From Corbicula japonica (taxonomy: Eukaryota > Mollusca > Bivalvia > Venerida > Cyrenidae), in NCBI GenBank assembly GCA_038501625.1, contig JAZAYU010000081.1:2728001-2792000 (forward strand): DNA of 64,000 nt, read 5' to 3'. This document shows positions 1 through 12,095 of the stretch, in pieces. The position numbers and the translations under genes are program-made. The notes under the pieces are model-generated. The model had not been told where the DNA came from and made no database searches. It was given only the letters and a program-made list of their open reading frames with translations. Position 1 is the stretch's first letter. Each line of letters opens with the position of its first letter.

Positions 1-947
1 TCACGTTTGTTTACACCAATGTATGTTGGATTTGTTCGTGGAAATCGTAATTTTGGTTTACCCGGTGATGGGCTTCCATGCCCTCCTTGCTGTTGACACA
101 GAATATCTTGGCTAAATGCCAAGCATTCGTCTTTTGACCCTGATTGAGGAATAACCGGACTATACATTCTATCAGATTGAAACTCCCGTGTCGGAGTTGG
201 AGTACCAGTATTAACCGGACTAAACTGGGAAGTTCTTTCTGATTCTTGTCGGGACATATTTAACACAGGACTGTATAAGTTCTCCTGTCGAAAACTGGAT
301 GACGAATGAGATGATTGAACTGTGACAGGGCTGTACAAGCGTTCATTTTGTTCATGAATAGAACTTTCATGAGAGTGAATGGAGTCATGGAACGAGCCCT
401 CCCTAGAATGCAAAGGTGGTGGGGTAAATGATTCATGCCTATTCGGTGGTGTGTAAGTTTCAGATCTACTGCTAGCGTACACATACTCCTTATCACTTCC
501 GCTACCACTACCCCTATGATATGCCCCTCTGGAAAAGCTGTGACTATGACCTTGGTATAAATATGAATCATCCCGCGCATAATGTGGGGATTCATCTCTC
601 AGTCTTGATTCCGGGAATCTATAACTTCCAGACCTCGCGGGAAGTCCTCCACTGTGAGAACTTTCGCTGCGGTGCACCGCAGAATGAGTTCTCTGTAGAC
701 GTGGCGAGTCTGCCATCCGTGGTGACATTTCAAATGATTCACGTCGACCAATGCCACCTTGAAAAGAGGGACTCGATGAGTAACCAGCGTGTGTAGAGGA
801 ATGAGATGAGTGGGACCCCGTCTGTGAGCCTCGCCGCCGAATCTGCTCTGAGCTGACGCGTTCCCCTGTAGCCCTGTCCTTATAGCTAGTCTCATAGTGT
901 CCTGAACTACTTAAAGAGGAACTAGAGTCTTGTCTTGTGTAACGCTG
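1..947 (-). CDS. ARHGAP39: ARHGAP39/Vilse, Ser-rich linker exon (partial, continues past left edge)
   Basis: The minus strand is open in one frame for all 947 bases (315 codons plus 2 bases). The exon starts after a pyrimidine-rich acceptor ending TTTTCAG at 948-950, phase 0, following the phase-0 exon at 3249-3329. It begins QRYTRQDSSSSLSSSGHYE. The product is low-complexity, rich in Ser, Arg, His, Tyr and Pro, with no predicted fold, as expected for the disordered linker between the WW domains and the MyTH4-RhoGAP part of this family. Four copies of a (Y/F)SPV motif lie between 335 and 153, spaced 20, 17 and 20 residues. The acceptor is a CAGCAG tandem acceptor, so isoforms with or without the first Gln are possible. 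The family role, a RhoGAP acting on Rac/Cdc42 in axon guidance and cell shape downstream of Robo, is established knowledge. That this exon belongs to it rests on phase and position, not on conserved residues. Confidence 0.85.
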
Positions 948-1576
948 CTGAAAACAAGAAAAAGAACTTTAAGAGATACGGAGTTAATTACTCACTGAGA
1001 GAATTGTTTGAAGGAATGCCTAGCAGTCATTCAGAATTGTAGGTTTTCAAGATTTCAAGTAATCTATAACTTTTAATGCCAAAGTAATAAAAACATCACT
1101 AAATCAAAGCATAAGAAGACTTTGGGGCCATCAAATTGTTAGTAAAAACATAGTATAAGTCTGAAACCCAACTTTGCTTCAATGTGTCTGTAGACTGCAG
1201 TTAAAATCAATTTTAATGTTATATTGCACTGATGACCAGGAGTATTGTAACAGACTACTTGGAGAACAAGCATCTGAAACAACCCTCAGATTTAATATAT
1301 TATATATGGTACAGCAATTCTGGTATAATATCCTAAAAACATACAGAAGAATTTTGCATAATCATCTAAATGATCCCCATTAGTGAAGTTTCCTAACAAT
1401 AACTCAACAATAACCGTAATTATCTCAGCTAAACATCAAAAAGCACAACAAGTAAAATACTTTTGGAGTAATTTACTTCATGATGAATATCTCTCACATT
1501 TCTGTTCATTCCAAAGTTAACAGCTTCCTTATTACAAAGTTCATTCATTGTGGGCAGGTCATAATGAAACAATTAT

Positions 1577-1768
1577 AACCCTTTACTACATATATACACA
1601 TTTTATTGCATGTGCCACCAGAGCAGATCCAGATCAGCTGGCACATCAATGCTGTCTCATCAGGATCTGGTCTATTCACTTTTAGGTCAGGAATGTAATG
1701 TGGCTGATCTGGATCTACACTGTTTTCTAATGCCATGTATGGAATACATAATTATGGAGAAAAGAGTT
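1577..1768. mobile_element. GATC-rich fold-back element (MITE-like), diverged copy
   Basis: Begins AACCCTTTACTACATATATAC and ends in a degraded TATGGAGAAAAGAGTT, the inverse of the start. The arms carry GATCCAGATCAGCTGGCACATC and its inverse. The middle is shortened relative to the fullest copies. Confidence 0.7.
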
Positions 1769-2471
1769 CACTTTTTCAGATTAATTAAAGCCCCAGCCCT
1801 AAACTTAAGTAAGAATATACTATTGAAAAATCATATTTGTCCATAAAGACTCCAATATATAAACTCTCGAACAGAACCCCAAAGGTCAGATCGAATTCTT
1901 TCTTATAGACGGGATTTTCAATGATATTGTTAAATTATTGTTAACGAACTTTTAAGAAGCTAAATATAGTGGAGGTATATTTAGCACAGATTTTTGACGA
2001 ATAGACCAATTCATGCGCGATCTCGATTTCTGTGACGTTTCGGAAATCCTACTTTCGCTTTTTGTCGCGCGAACCAAATTTATTTTAGTAAATTAAAATT
2101 TTATTAGCCCAAACTAATGCTACAAATTTGTGCCTATAGTTCCAAATACATGTAATATTTCATACAAGAGCGGGTTAAATTGAAGAAATGCCGCTTTAAA
2201 CAAAACATAATTATTGTCATCAGTTAGAGTCTGTAACAGAATAATATAACAATTATGCAATGTCAGGTACGGACAATAACAATTCAGATCTTCACTTTGC
2301 ACAGCTATTCAATTTCAAGAAAATTACATACTTACTTTAAACTTGTTTACTTTGCATTGACAGTGAATTAATTTCTGTCAACTTGTATTATTCATGCATA
2401 GGTTGATAAAAAGTACATGTACCAATACATGCACAACAAAGGTTTGAAGGTTTACAGTATTTTGGGCCCAA

Positions 2472-2805
2472 AACAGCCCTTTACTCCATGGATATGGCAT
2501 TTATCACATGGGCAAACAGTTTAGATCCAGATCAGTTTTTAAATACATTTGGTTATTTCTGACCATTGAAGATCCAGACTATATGACACAGATGAGCCAG
2601 CTGATTTAGATCTAAACTGGTCACCCATGAGATCAGGATCTAAACTGTTAGCTTTTTTATTCATTTTGATTCATTAGGTAATTTCTGACCAAAATGCAAC
2701 CAGTGCAGATCCTGATCAGACGGCACAGATGTGCTGGCTGATCTGGATCTACACTGGTTGCACATGCGTAAAAATGCGTATATATTGAGAAAAGGTCTTT
2801 ATCAT
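2472..2805. mobile_element. Two overlapping or nested GATC-rich fold-back elements
   Basis: Starts at CCCTTTACTCCATGG. The GATC-rich arms occur four times instead of two, which suggests one copy landed in another or a partial tandem duplication. It ends near ATATATTGAGAAAAGG. Confidence 0.6.
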
Positions 2806-3052
2806 GTCAACCCTTGCCAATATAGATCTAAAGTGGCAAATTGAAAGTATATATAGACTGATCGCAGTGCAGACTGTGAACAGACCACAGACAAAATTAA
2901 TACCAAGCAATTTTTAGGCTTTTCACTGGTTCCAATGTAATATTGTAATGTAAGCTATTCAACCAAAATACATATTTACTTTCAATGTACTTATTTTACA
3001 CTGGCTGTCGAAGCATTTCTTTCAACAGATACTACATTTTATAATGAAACCA

Positions 3053-3231
3053 AGTGTAGATCCACATCAGCTCGCACACAGTGCCATCCGATCAGGACCT
3101 TCAATGATTGCTTTTTGGTCAGAAATAACCAAATAAACAAATAAACAATGTAGATCCTGATCAGATCGCAGCTGATCTGCATCTACACTGTTCGCACATG
3201 CCATAAAGCGGTATATATGTTAGAATGGGTT
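3053..3231. mobile_element. GATC-rich fold-back element lacking its left terminus
   Basis: Left arm GTGTAGATCCACATCAGCTC, spacer with TTTTGGTCAGAAATAACC, right arm ending GATCTGCATCTACACTG, then the usual right terminal segment GGTATATATG...GGGTT. It ends only 18 bases from the 3' end of exon 3249-3329. Confidence 0.7.
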
Positions 3232-3248
3232 AAATGTTGGGTGGTTAC

Positions 3249-3329
3249 CTTTCTCCCCGGATGTGGACTTGTGTAAGGCTGACTCGGAGACTCCTTCAAG
3301 GAACCAGTCCTCACATGGTGCTCTCTTCT
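3249..3329 (-). CDS. ARHGAP39: ARHGAP39/Vilse, 27-codon linker exon
   Basis: An 81-bp exon between acceptor TTTCCTCCAG (high-coordinate side) and donor AAG|GTAACC. Both boundaries are phase 0, matching the exon before (13307-13390) and after (947-1). It reads RREHHVRTGSLKESPSQPYT and ends in GRK. The peptide is polar, with Ser-Pro sites and no recognisable domain, consistent with the linker downstream of the WW domains. The same frame stays open on both sides of the exon, so the boundaries rest on the splice consensus and phase rather than on stops. Because it is symmetric (0-0), skipping it would keep the frame. Confidence 0.75.
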
Positions 3330-5684
3330 CTGGAGGAAATAAAATATCACCATGTAAACAACAGTAAACAATGTTACAGCAAGAAAAACAACAGCTTCTG
3401 ACAACTGCGGACTGGTTATAAAATCATCCATCATGTGTAAAACCAGTCTAGACAAAATCTCCATTTTGGTTGAGGAATCATGGGTACTGTCCTTTCTGGA
3501 ACTGACTGGTGGTTATCATTCAGATATAACTTCCATCTTGGCATGAGGAATTATGGGTAGAATCCTCTTAAAGAGTATTTGTAGCTCAGTGTTTGTTGTT
3601 TTGCACAGTTGTTTCACTATAACCTTTGTACACAGCCTCAACCTTGGGGAATATATTTCTTGTTATCAGTGTAAAATCAAGTATCCACAGCTATTTGAAT
3701 AAATCTGTTGCTACATTTATGTTCAAAGTCAACCACAAATATGCAGCCCATGTGCAGTAATACTTTGAGCAGTTATCTGAGCCACCTTACAACACATTTT
3801 ATTCTTAGAAACCTGTTTACGCCCACACTTGTTCATATTATTAGCAAAATTCAACAAATAACACAGGTTGCAGAAACATTAAATCCCATTTTTCCTCACA
3901 TAAGAACCTTAAATTGGTGATCAAACAAATTTCAAAGAAAACAGATCGCCACTTAACCGCTACTAAAAAAATTCCCCAACTTCAAGAATGCTCTGCTATT
4001 GGAAATGTTTCTTCCAAAATAGACAGAGGTTAATTATTCACATCAATTCTTACTAAATTTCCATATTTTTTCTCTATCATGTAATTTTTTCATCTGAGAT
4101 TTTTTCTTGAAGATCACAGGCTGGTTTTTCTTCCACCCACCTAAGAAATTACATCGAAGATAGACAGCAAACACAAGTTAGTATGATACTAAGAACTGTA
4201 TTATGTCTTTGGTGAATTTTGCAAGGTGAACGTTTTGGCAAAGGTAAATATACAGTTTATATTTTCTTCTTCATTATCGTTCATAATCTTCTCGATATTG
4301 AGAAAAAACACTTTTACTTCCGACTTCTATAATATTATTCCATGGTGGCTTAAATCAAAATTTTTCCTCAAAATTTGAAATGTTTTTAATTAAAATGCAT
4401 TTCACTCCAGGGATGCATGAGTTGTTTTGCAGGAAAAAAAATGTCTGTAAGCTTAGTATAATACCCATCAAAACAATTTATTTTTAACACTTAAAAGCAC
4501 TTCCAAAGTTCATCAGTTTTGAAGTGTGACAGTAAGTTAAGCACAAAGTTTGTGTCCATGATCATCGTAAATGAAAAATTAACTTCACGTCATTTAATTT
4601 CCTGCTGCAGTTTTCATGTCCGTAAAGTAAACCAACCCCTTGTTCACTTACAAATGACACACGAGTCCAAAACACTTATCTTAAAATTAACACTTTGCAG
4701 GCTAGACTGTCGCATGTAACAAATTACTGCATTGCACAAATAACTTTGTGCTATTTTATTCCTGCACTTAATCAGGAAATCAAATTCTTCAAATTTATTA
4801 TATCATATTCCTGTACTGTACCGTTGTGCACAGATAATTCTCAAGGACTTCCTACAATCAAGCTACATGCTCTCAAGAACAAGTTCAGTTTCTTTTTTTT
4901 TTTTTAATAATCCTTTAATATTTAACACATTTATCTTTGTTTCAAAGTTCATTTTTGTTTTAATTTATATCTTAACATTCAATTAATATTTTTGTTTCAA
5001 GGTTCATTTTGCCCCAAGTCATAGACAATTAGTCACATGTCACACAGATGTTTTTTCAAACCGAATCTGATAACCAATCAGAAATATTTATTTTTCTCCA
5101 CATTTCTCTTTAATTTATTTTTATTTGACATAACTATTCTATTTTTCAGTTAATTTATAATTCCAGTATTTAAAAGTAAAGAACACTTAAATTGTTAACT
5201 TTTTTACAGAACAGCTAAGTTTCAATAGAAGTTCTTAACAAATCAGATTCATCCTCACAATAAAATAATCTACACAAGTCAAGTATAGGAAATATTGCTC
5301 CAGACACTACCCATTCCTTCATGTATAGATCTAAGCTGTGTCTTAGAGGTTGATCTGCATTGTTGTATTCAATCATCAATCAGGAAGGAAATGTTCTCAC
5401 CCTCATCAGCATAATTGTCAGGACACCTCATTACAGCTCTTACGTAACTGATTGTATATTGATTATCTATAGCCTTAAGTTGTTCTACATTTTTGCCTGT
5501 ACCTACATCTGCAAACTGTATATGAATTAAAATTATTGAACTGTTATCCATAAGTGATCTGTGTACATATAGGATCTGCATTGTTTACTTTTAGATCCAT
5601 ATTTCTGACCAAGAGGCAACCAGTTTTAATCCCATTGTTTACTTTTAGATCCATATTTCTGACACAGTCTGATCAGGGTCTATT

Positions 5685-5909
5685 AACCCTTTCCGCCATA
5701 TATACGCATTTTTAGGCATTTGCGACCAGTGTAGATCCGGATCAGCTTGCACATCTGTGCCGTCTGATCAGGATCTGCACTGATTGCATTTTGGTCAGAA
5801 ATAACCTAATGAATCAAAAAGCGAACAGTGCAGATCCTGATCAGATGCCACAGATCTGGATCAACACTGTTTGCCCACGCAATAAAGGTGTGACTATGGA
5901 GGAAAGGGT
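5685..5909. mobile_element. GATC-rich fold-back element, near complete
   Basis: Termini AACCCTTTCCGCCATATATAC and the inverse ending CTATGGAGGAAAGGGTA. Left arm, spacer with GGTCAGAAATAACCTAATG and a right arm with a small deletion are all present. Confidence 0.8.
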
Positions 5910-6532
5910 AAAAAATTATTACACATATCTCCCAAACACACCTTATGATGATGAAAGCAAATGGGTTATAGGGTAATTACATTAGTTTGTCTTCAGTAAA
6001 ACTTAACAATAATTTCAGATTGGATTTCCTACCAATTTATACTTTAATGGGAGATATTGCTAAAAAAAGCTAGTGTATTCCAACACTGATGTAACTCAAC
6101 ATCTTTTTGGCAGAATTAAAATTGGACGCTTTTCTGTTCTGTTTTATTCATCAATATTCTATGAAGCCAAGTAATTTCCTGGCCAAAATCAAATTTAAAC
6201 TGATATCCAATGAAATATTCAATGATCATTCTCTGTAACAAGCACTTCCTACATAAATATTGATTCGAATGCCAAAACAAAATTACTGAAAAGGAATATG
6301 CTTACATTTTTATATAAACAATGTACATAACAATAATTTCATCGAAATTCTTTCAGATATTATCATAATTTCTTTTTTCTAACCACACTGCACAAAGTAT
6401 TAGATAGCAAGTTCATGTTTTCAGAGTGTGAGTGATGTTCTGTTCCCATCCAGTGCATTTATATCAATAACATTGTGTATTGTTCTACGCTAATCAATTT
6501 TATTATGGTTAATCATAGCCACACTTAGCATT

Positions 6533-6779
6533 AACCCTTTCCTTGATATACGCGGTTTTTACGCATGTGTGACCAGTGCAGATCCAGATCAGCTGGCACA
6601 TCCGTGCCGTCTGATCAGGATCTGCACTGGACACATTTTGGTCAGAAATAACCTAATGAATCAAAAAGCGAACAGTTTAGATCCTGATCAGACAGCATGG
6701 ATGTGCCGGCTGATCTGGATCTAAACTGTTCGCCCTAGCAATCAAGGTGTATCTAATACTATCTATACAGGAAAGGGTT
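6533..6779. mobile_element. GATC-rich fold-back element, full length (about 247 bp)
   Basis: One of the best copies. Terminal inverted repeat AACCCTTTCC.../...GGAAAGGGTT. The inner arms GATCCAGATCAGCTGGCACA and GTGCCGGCTGATCTGGATC are reverse complements, separated by the spacer that contains TTTTGGTCAGAAATAACC. The left arm reads toward GTGCAGATC and the right arm toward GATCTAAAC. Confidence 0.85.
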
Positions 6780-7147
6780 AAGTTAACTCTATGCATTTAT
6801 TGCCAACTCTCAACATCTAAGAATGCTTGATACCATCTAATACTAAACATTCCCTGTTTCTTCTTATAATCACTTATTTGCAACCTAGGTTCAAATTTAT
6901 GACAGTATTTTAGTCAGATTATTTGTCATATCTCTTTTTTCAGACCCCTTTCTCATATATTTATTTTTTGTCCTTAAATGCTTCGGTAGCCAATCTACAC
7001 AGTTTCTTTCATCACTTGTCTAACAATTCTTCATATGTTGATATTATGTTGTTGATTGTTTATAGTAAACATGTCAATAATTCACAGCAACACTGGCATC
7101 TCAATTAGTAGACAAATTGATGATTTGCTCTGTCAAGTCCTTAGAGC

Positions 7148-7333
7148 CTAACCCGAATCCTCCATATATACACCTTTATTGCGTGGGCCATCAGTGTAGA
7201 TTTTTATTCATCAGGTTATTTCTGTCCTAAAAGCGAACAGTGCAGGTCCTGATAAATGGCATGGATGTGCCAGCTGATCTGAATCGACATTTGTCACATG
7301 CATTAAAATGTGCATATATGGAGTAAAGAGTTA
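7148..7333. mobile_element. GATC-rich fold-back element, left arm deleted
   Basis: Termini CCTCCATATATACACC and ATATATGGAGTAAAGAGTTAA are present. Most of the left arm is missing, and the spacer joins the left terminal segment directly. Confidence 0.7.
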
Positions 7334-7710
7334 AGTAACTGATAAACAGTCTAGAAATCCTAGCTTGTGATTTGGTCAGTTTGGAGCGTGGTTCAGATTT
7401 CAACCAATCAACTCTTGTAGATTGATTTGGAAGAGCCAGAAATCATTAAAAAAGGGAGGACAAATCAGAAAAGTCAAGCCAATGATTGGTCAACTTGAAG
7501 ATTTATCCCAAATCATATGACACTGGCGCCAGACGCAAATGTATTTGCCAATATAGATCAATGGAGCATGTCTGCAAACAAACTGATACAAAAAACTGGC
7601 GGGGAGGTGGGGGTCAAAATCTTTAAAACATAACATCAGACAAAAAGCGTGCATACCAAATTTCTAAGAGAATTTATTCTCTGACGACAGGCATGAGGCT
7701 TTCAGACTTT

Positions 7711-7922
7711 AACCCTTTCCTCCATATGTCATAATGGGGTCAGCCAATGGTGTAGATCAAGATCAGCCATTTAATCAGGATCCAGGATCTCCACTTTTTA
7801 ATTATATCTGACCAAAAAGCAAACAGTACAGATCCTGATCAGATGGCACAAATGTGCTGACTGATCTGGATCTACACTGGTCGGACATGTGATAAAATAA
7901 ATATGTGTGGAATAAAGAGCTA
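7711..7922. mobile_element. GATC-rich fold-back element, shortened left arm
   Basis: Starts AACCCTTTCCTCCATATG and ends GTGGAATAAAGAGCTAAA. The right arm CAGATCCTGATCAGATGGCA...GGATCTACAC is intact and the left arm is shortened. Confidence 0.7.
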
Positions 7923-8321
7923 AATCATAAGAGTGGCCTTACTATCTCCTCTCAAGCTATAATATTCAGGATGTTAACACTTAAACAATTTCAAATCTAC
8001 ACCCAAACATCTTAAGCATACAACTACCTTATTGTTAATTGTTCATAAAAACCTGCTGATAGAAATGTTTGAAATTTACAAACCACAGGCAGCTTATCTT
8101 ATTCTTTTTGTAAAGAAAATGTATTTTCAGAAAGTCAGTTTTTTGATACTGTTGAGTATTTTGTATGTAATGAATCAAATACTGGGAGGAGACTATTGCA
8201 GTAAAAATAAATTTAATTAGATGGAATGTTAGTGCATGTGAATGAATGCATGAGAATGCATTTGTTGTATCATTTGCATATTGAAAGTGATACATCATGA
8301 CAAAATTGGGCTGATATCCTT

Positions 8322-8560
8322 AACCCTTTCCTCCATATATACTCATTTTTACATGTGTGTGACCAGTGTGGATCCAGGTCAGCCAGCACATCCGTGCCGT
8401 CTGATCATGATCTGCACTGGTTGCATTTTGGTCAGAAATAACCTAAGGAATCAAAAAGCGAACAGTTTATATCCTGATCAGACAGCATGGTTGTGCTGGC
8501 TGATCTGGATCCAAACTGTTTGCCCTAGCAATTAAGGTGTATCTATGGAGGATAGGGTTA
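8322..8560. mobile_element. GATC-rich fold-back element, full length
   Basis: AACCCTTTCCTCCATATATAC start and ATGGAGGATAGGGTT end, with both GATC-rich arms and the GGTCAGAAATAACCTAA spacer. Chance frames across it give short VDPGQ-type peptides that are not proteins. Confidence 0.85.
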
Positions 8561-9924
8561 ATTTAATAAATGAAATTGAAGACCCAGATCTGTCTGTCTA
8601 GGTCTATACTGCTTGCCATTCTATCTGAGAAGCATTCACAAAATTTTTAATCCAAACAGACACCTTCTATTGCATGTGCCAACAGTGTTACAGACAGCCC
8701 ATGATTTAGTGTAGACACAGATCCATGCAGTCAGGTCTACACAATGTCGCCATCAGATCTAAGAAGCAGTCTAGATCCTTTTCGGACAGTGTTACATTTG
8801 CAATTTGATCATGTTTTACATGTATCACAGCCAATAAGCCTCATTTTGCCACAGTATGTGGCTATTATTGAAAAACATCAAGTGCTTTCAATTTTGCTGA
8901 AAATGATTTTGGAATGGTACTTGGTGCTCACAGTTACACCACTGAAGACTTGAGGTGAGTTGTAGGAGTTCTCCTGGGCAGACCACAAAACAGACAGATA
9001 GATGCGGGCAGCAACACAAAAATTAAAGTCAAAATCTGACAAAATGAAAAGTAGGACTTCTACAAACACAAGTACTACATCCCAACAACAATTGTAATTA
9101 CCTGTAAAACGCATTTAGTCTACATGATGATACATCTCAAGGTTGTTTAATAATATTATTCTAGAAAGTGAGATATTAACATAGACATCATACTGGGATG
9201 GTCTGGAACGTATATCATGATGATTGCAGGCAAACATATCATTTATACCAAGCTATCTGATAGGCAGTCAGTCACGTAGACATCCAACAAACAACAGTAG
9301 TTATATTTCTTATAATAAACACAAATTAATGGCAATATTTACTATTGATTTGCATGAAAACAATTCTTTTTAATTATCCTATATTATACAAAGGGCACTG
9401 GTTATAACTTTAGTCCAATTAGCCACAATGCACATTACCAAAATACATGCTGTTGTTGTAGGTTCGGTCCATATAATTTCTTAATTTTTTTGCAAAACAA
9501 ATTTAAATTAAAACAGAAAAAAGTGTAATAATGTTTTCTTAATATTCTTTGAGACAAAAACTATTGGGACTTGAATAAATATTTCTTATAATAATTATTT
9601 CGGTAGAGGCTATTGAGAATTTACATATTGAGAATTTACATTTCTAACAGAAAGGGTTGGATGAATCGTAATGTCACCTGACTGCAAACCGAACACATAC
9701 CACATAAATATATAACCATTTCCTTGATTGATGATTGACAACTGCCCACATTATTGTGAAGATACCAGTTAGCTAATGGGAGGTAACTCAAAGTTATACC
9801 AGACTTAAAATATTTGGAGTTGTTTCCCCTACCCTTTGTATCTCTTCCAAGTACTTGTGCATATTAACAATGTTACATAAAAGTTTGCACACCTGATAAC
9901 AATATGATCTGAACACCCAGTGCC

Positions 9925-10057
9925 AAAGGTTATAAAACTGAGCATGGAAACCAGTCTCAAATCTAAAGCATCTGATTGCCTGAAATTGTTACCAGTCAGT
10001 GACTTGCCTATCAGATGCTTGAGATTTTAGCCTGGTTTCACAAGCTTTTATAACCTT
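9925..10057. mobile_element. Second fold-back family (AAGGTTATAAAACTGAG...), full copy
   Basis: A hairpin-forming element of about 130 bp. It starts AAGGTTATAAAACTGAGCAT and ends CAAGCTTTTATAACCTT. The inner arms carry CAGTCTCAAATCTAAAGCAT and its inverse ATGCTTGAGATTTTAGCCTG. Another full copy is at 32642-32764. Confidence 0.75.
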
Positions 10058-10548
10058 CAGCACAGATCTTAAGAAATACAAGCATTAAGTACTCTTACAT
10101 TCTAATATGCCTCCATGTATCTCTACCTGACAGCTCATTACAAAGCACTTTGAGCTCAATTAAACGAGGGATAATTAAAAGCATGTCTCCTTTAAAACAA
10201 ACCTTTCATTTGTGAATGCTGGAAAAACCTGGGCTTACTGCAACCCATCAGGAAAACTAGCAGTTAATAATTCTGCTTGATTAATGAGCCAACCAAGGGA
10301 ACATAAAATATGGAAATCATTGCCTCAGTTTGGCAAGAGAACAAGTTATTATTGCTTGTAAATAAAAATTTTATATCAGAATGTACAGATGTTTGGATAT
10401 ACCTTAGTAAAGTCATGCAGCTGCTTTCACAAAATATAAGTTTTCTTTTTTCTATCTGACAACTTCTGACTGAGCCTCAAATATACTGAAAGCTAGGCCT
10501 GCTTTTATAAGAAATGACCAAAGTTTTTTTGTTTTTGTTTAAAAAAAG

Positions 10549-10713
10549 GACATCTGATCAGGATCTGCACTGTTCACTTTTTTTATTTATTAAGTTATTT
10601 CTGACTAAAATGTGAACAGTGCAGATCCTGGTAAGATGGCATGGATGTACTGGCTGATCTTGATTTACACTCCTTGCCCATGCAACAAAGGTGTAACTAG
10701 GGAGTAAGGGTTA
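10549..10713. mobile_element. GATC-rich fold-back element, 5' truncated
   Basis: Begins inside the left arm at ATCTGATCAGGATCTGCAC and runs through the spacer and right arm to GGAGTAAGGGTTAAA. Confidence 0.7.
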
Positions 10714-10875
10714 AAAATGCTTGGCAAAATAAGTGAACAGAATTTACTTTTGATGATGTCTATTAATTTTTTTCAAAACAAAACATACTCTGAATAGTGT
10801 GCAGGTCTCTTAACAAATGAAAGTTACCCCAAAAATCACTCAGAAGGAAACAGCTGTAATTTTCTGATAAATGTA

Positions 10876-10935
10876 GAAAAAGCAAATGCAGAAAAAGCAA
10901 ATACAGAAAAAGCAAATGCAGAAAAAGCAAAGGCA
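10876..10935. repeat. 15-bp tandem repeat (GAAAAAGCAAATGCA), about 4 copies
   Basis: Four adjacent copies with single-base changes. A minus-strand frame across it gives a Leu/Phe-rich repeat peptide, which is a by-product of the multiple-of-three unit. Confidence 0.85.
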
Positions 10936-11299
10936 TAAAAATCAAAGAACCTTGGAGAAGCAAAACATAGCTGCAACATTTGGCCAATTTTGTTTTTGTA
11001 GACCTATTAGATAACAAAAATTACAAAATCTTTTCTTGCTAATATGTTTTACTGATGCTCTTGATTACTGATGCATTATGTATTATCATTAACTTATACG
11101 CCCAAATAAAATGCACCTTTTCATTTTGAATTTCCCATGATTTAGCTATACTGTGCAGTACCAGATGCATCTAATCCATTGAACTGTCTAGCTAACACAA
11201 CATTTGTTCAATTTTTCCAGGTAAGTTACAGTGTCTCTCATAATCTGTGAACTATGAGTAATATTTCCACAGAGCACTATCTGTATATCAATATGATTT

Positions 11300-11425
11300 G
11301 AAGTACAACAACGATCCCACCAGAAGTAACCAACCAACATTCTCTAGATCATACAACTGAATGAAGTACAACAACAATCCCACCAGAAGTAACCAACCAA
11401 CATTCTCTAGATCATACAACCGAAC
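11300..11425. repeat. 63-bp direct tandem duplication
   Basis: GAAGTACAACAACGATCCCA at 11300 recurs at 11363 with near identity over the whole unit, differing at a few bases. It appears to be a recent duplication. Confidence 0.9.
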
Positions 11426-11696
11426 CAAAGACCATCTCGGTTTTATGATCTTTGGTCCCAATCAACATCACTCACTGAACATCATTAAATTTTGCTGTGA
11501 TTACGTAACATTTTGCACATAAGGCACTAATGATGTTATTTTTTGCTTGGACACTAACTTAAAACTATAAAATAATAATACAATAATAATGTATTAGACA
11601 GTAGGCATATTAAATATTTGCCATTTTAAATTATTTTCCCGCATGTATGCATTTGGCAAGAAATATGCAGTTTTAGAATGAATCAATGACAAATTG

Positions 11697-11775
11697 ACCT
11701 GACAAGTCTCCATTTCAGCCATTCAGATGCTTGAGATTTGAGACTGGTCTCTAGTTCCAGTTTGATCACCTTGGG
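11697..11775. mobile_element. Second fold-back family, right half only
   Basis: CATTTCAGCCATTCAGATGC followed by TTGAGATTTGAGACTGGTC matches the right arm of the copies at 9925 and 32642. The terminal TATAACCTT has decayed to GATCACCTT. Confidence 0.6.
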
Positions 11776-11849
11776 CTCTAAAGCTCAAGCTGATTCTGCT
11801 ACTCTAGTGTAACAGGGAAACAGTTTAAAGGGAAATTACTGGCACAGTT

Positions 11850-12095
11850 AAACCGTTTACTCTCCAGGTTACGGCTTATATCCTATGGATGACCACTGTA
11901 GATCCAGCCATCTACTCACGATCTACAATGTTCACTTTTGAAGTCATCATGTAACTTCAGATGTGAAAGTGGACAGTGTAGATCCAGATTAGAGGCACAG
12001 AAGTGCCAGTTGATCTGGATCTACACTGTTCACCATGTGATATAAGTCACAGATGTCTCAGCTGATCCGTATCTATACTGTTCCATGTGATGAAA
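11850..12095. mobile_element. GATC-rich fold-back element, diverged, at left edge of segmental duplication
   Basis: Arms GTGTAGATCCAGATTAGAGG and GATCTGGATCTACACTG are clear. Its right end runs into CACAGATGTCTCAGCTGATC, which also starts the duplicated block and is tandemly repeated before the other copy (22426-22640). Confidence 0.65.

Larger units (their letters stand above)
948..3248 (-). other. ARHGAP39 intron with fold-back repeats
   Basis: Intron bounded by GTAACC (3248 downward) and TTTCAG (950-948). Apart from the three fold-back element regions listed separately, I see only AT-rich unique sequence. Confidence 0.8.

Noticed and set aside
260..895. Plus- and minus-strand frames of 90-110 codons
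   Set aside because: They are out-of-phase shadows of the true minus-strand Ser-rich exon that covers 947-1.
8281..8535. Short frames containing VDPDQ/LIWICT-like peptides (also at 1.6, 22.3, 35.5, 38.9 and 59.2 kb)
   Set aside because: They are translations of the fold-back element arms and recur only because the element recurs.
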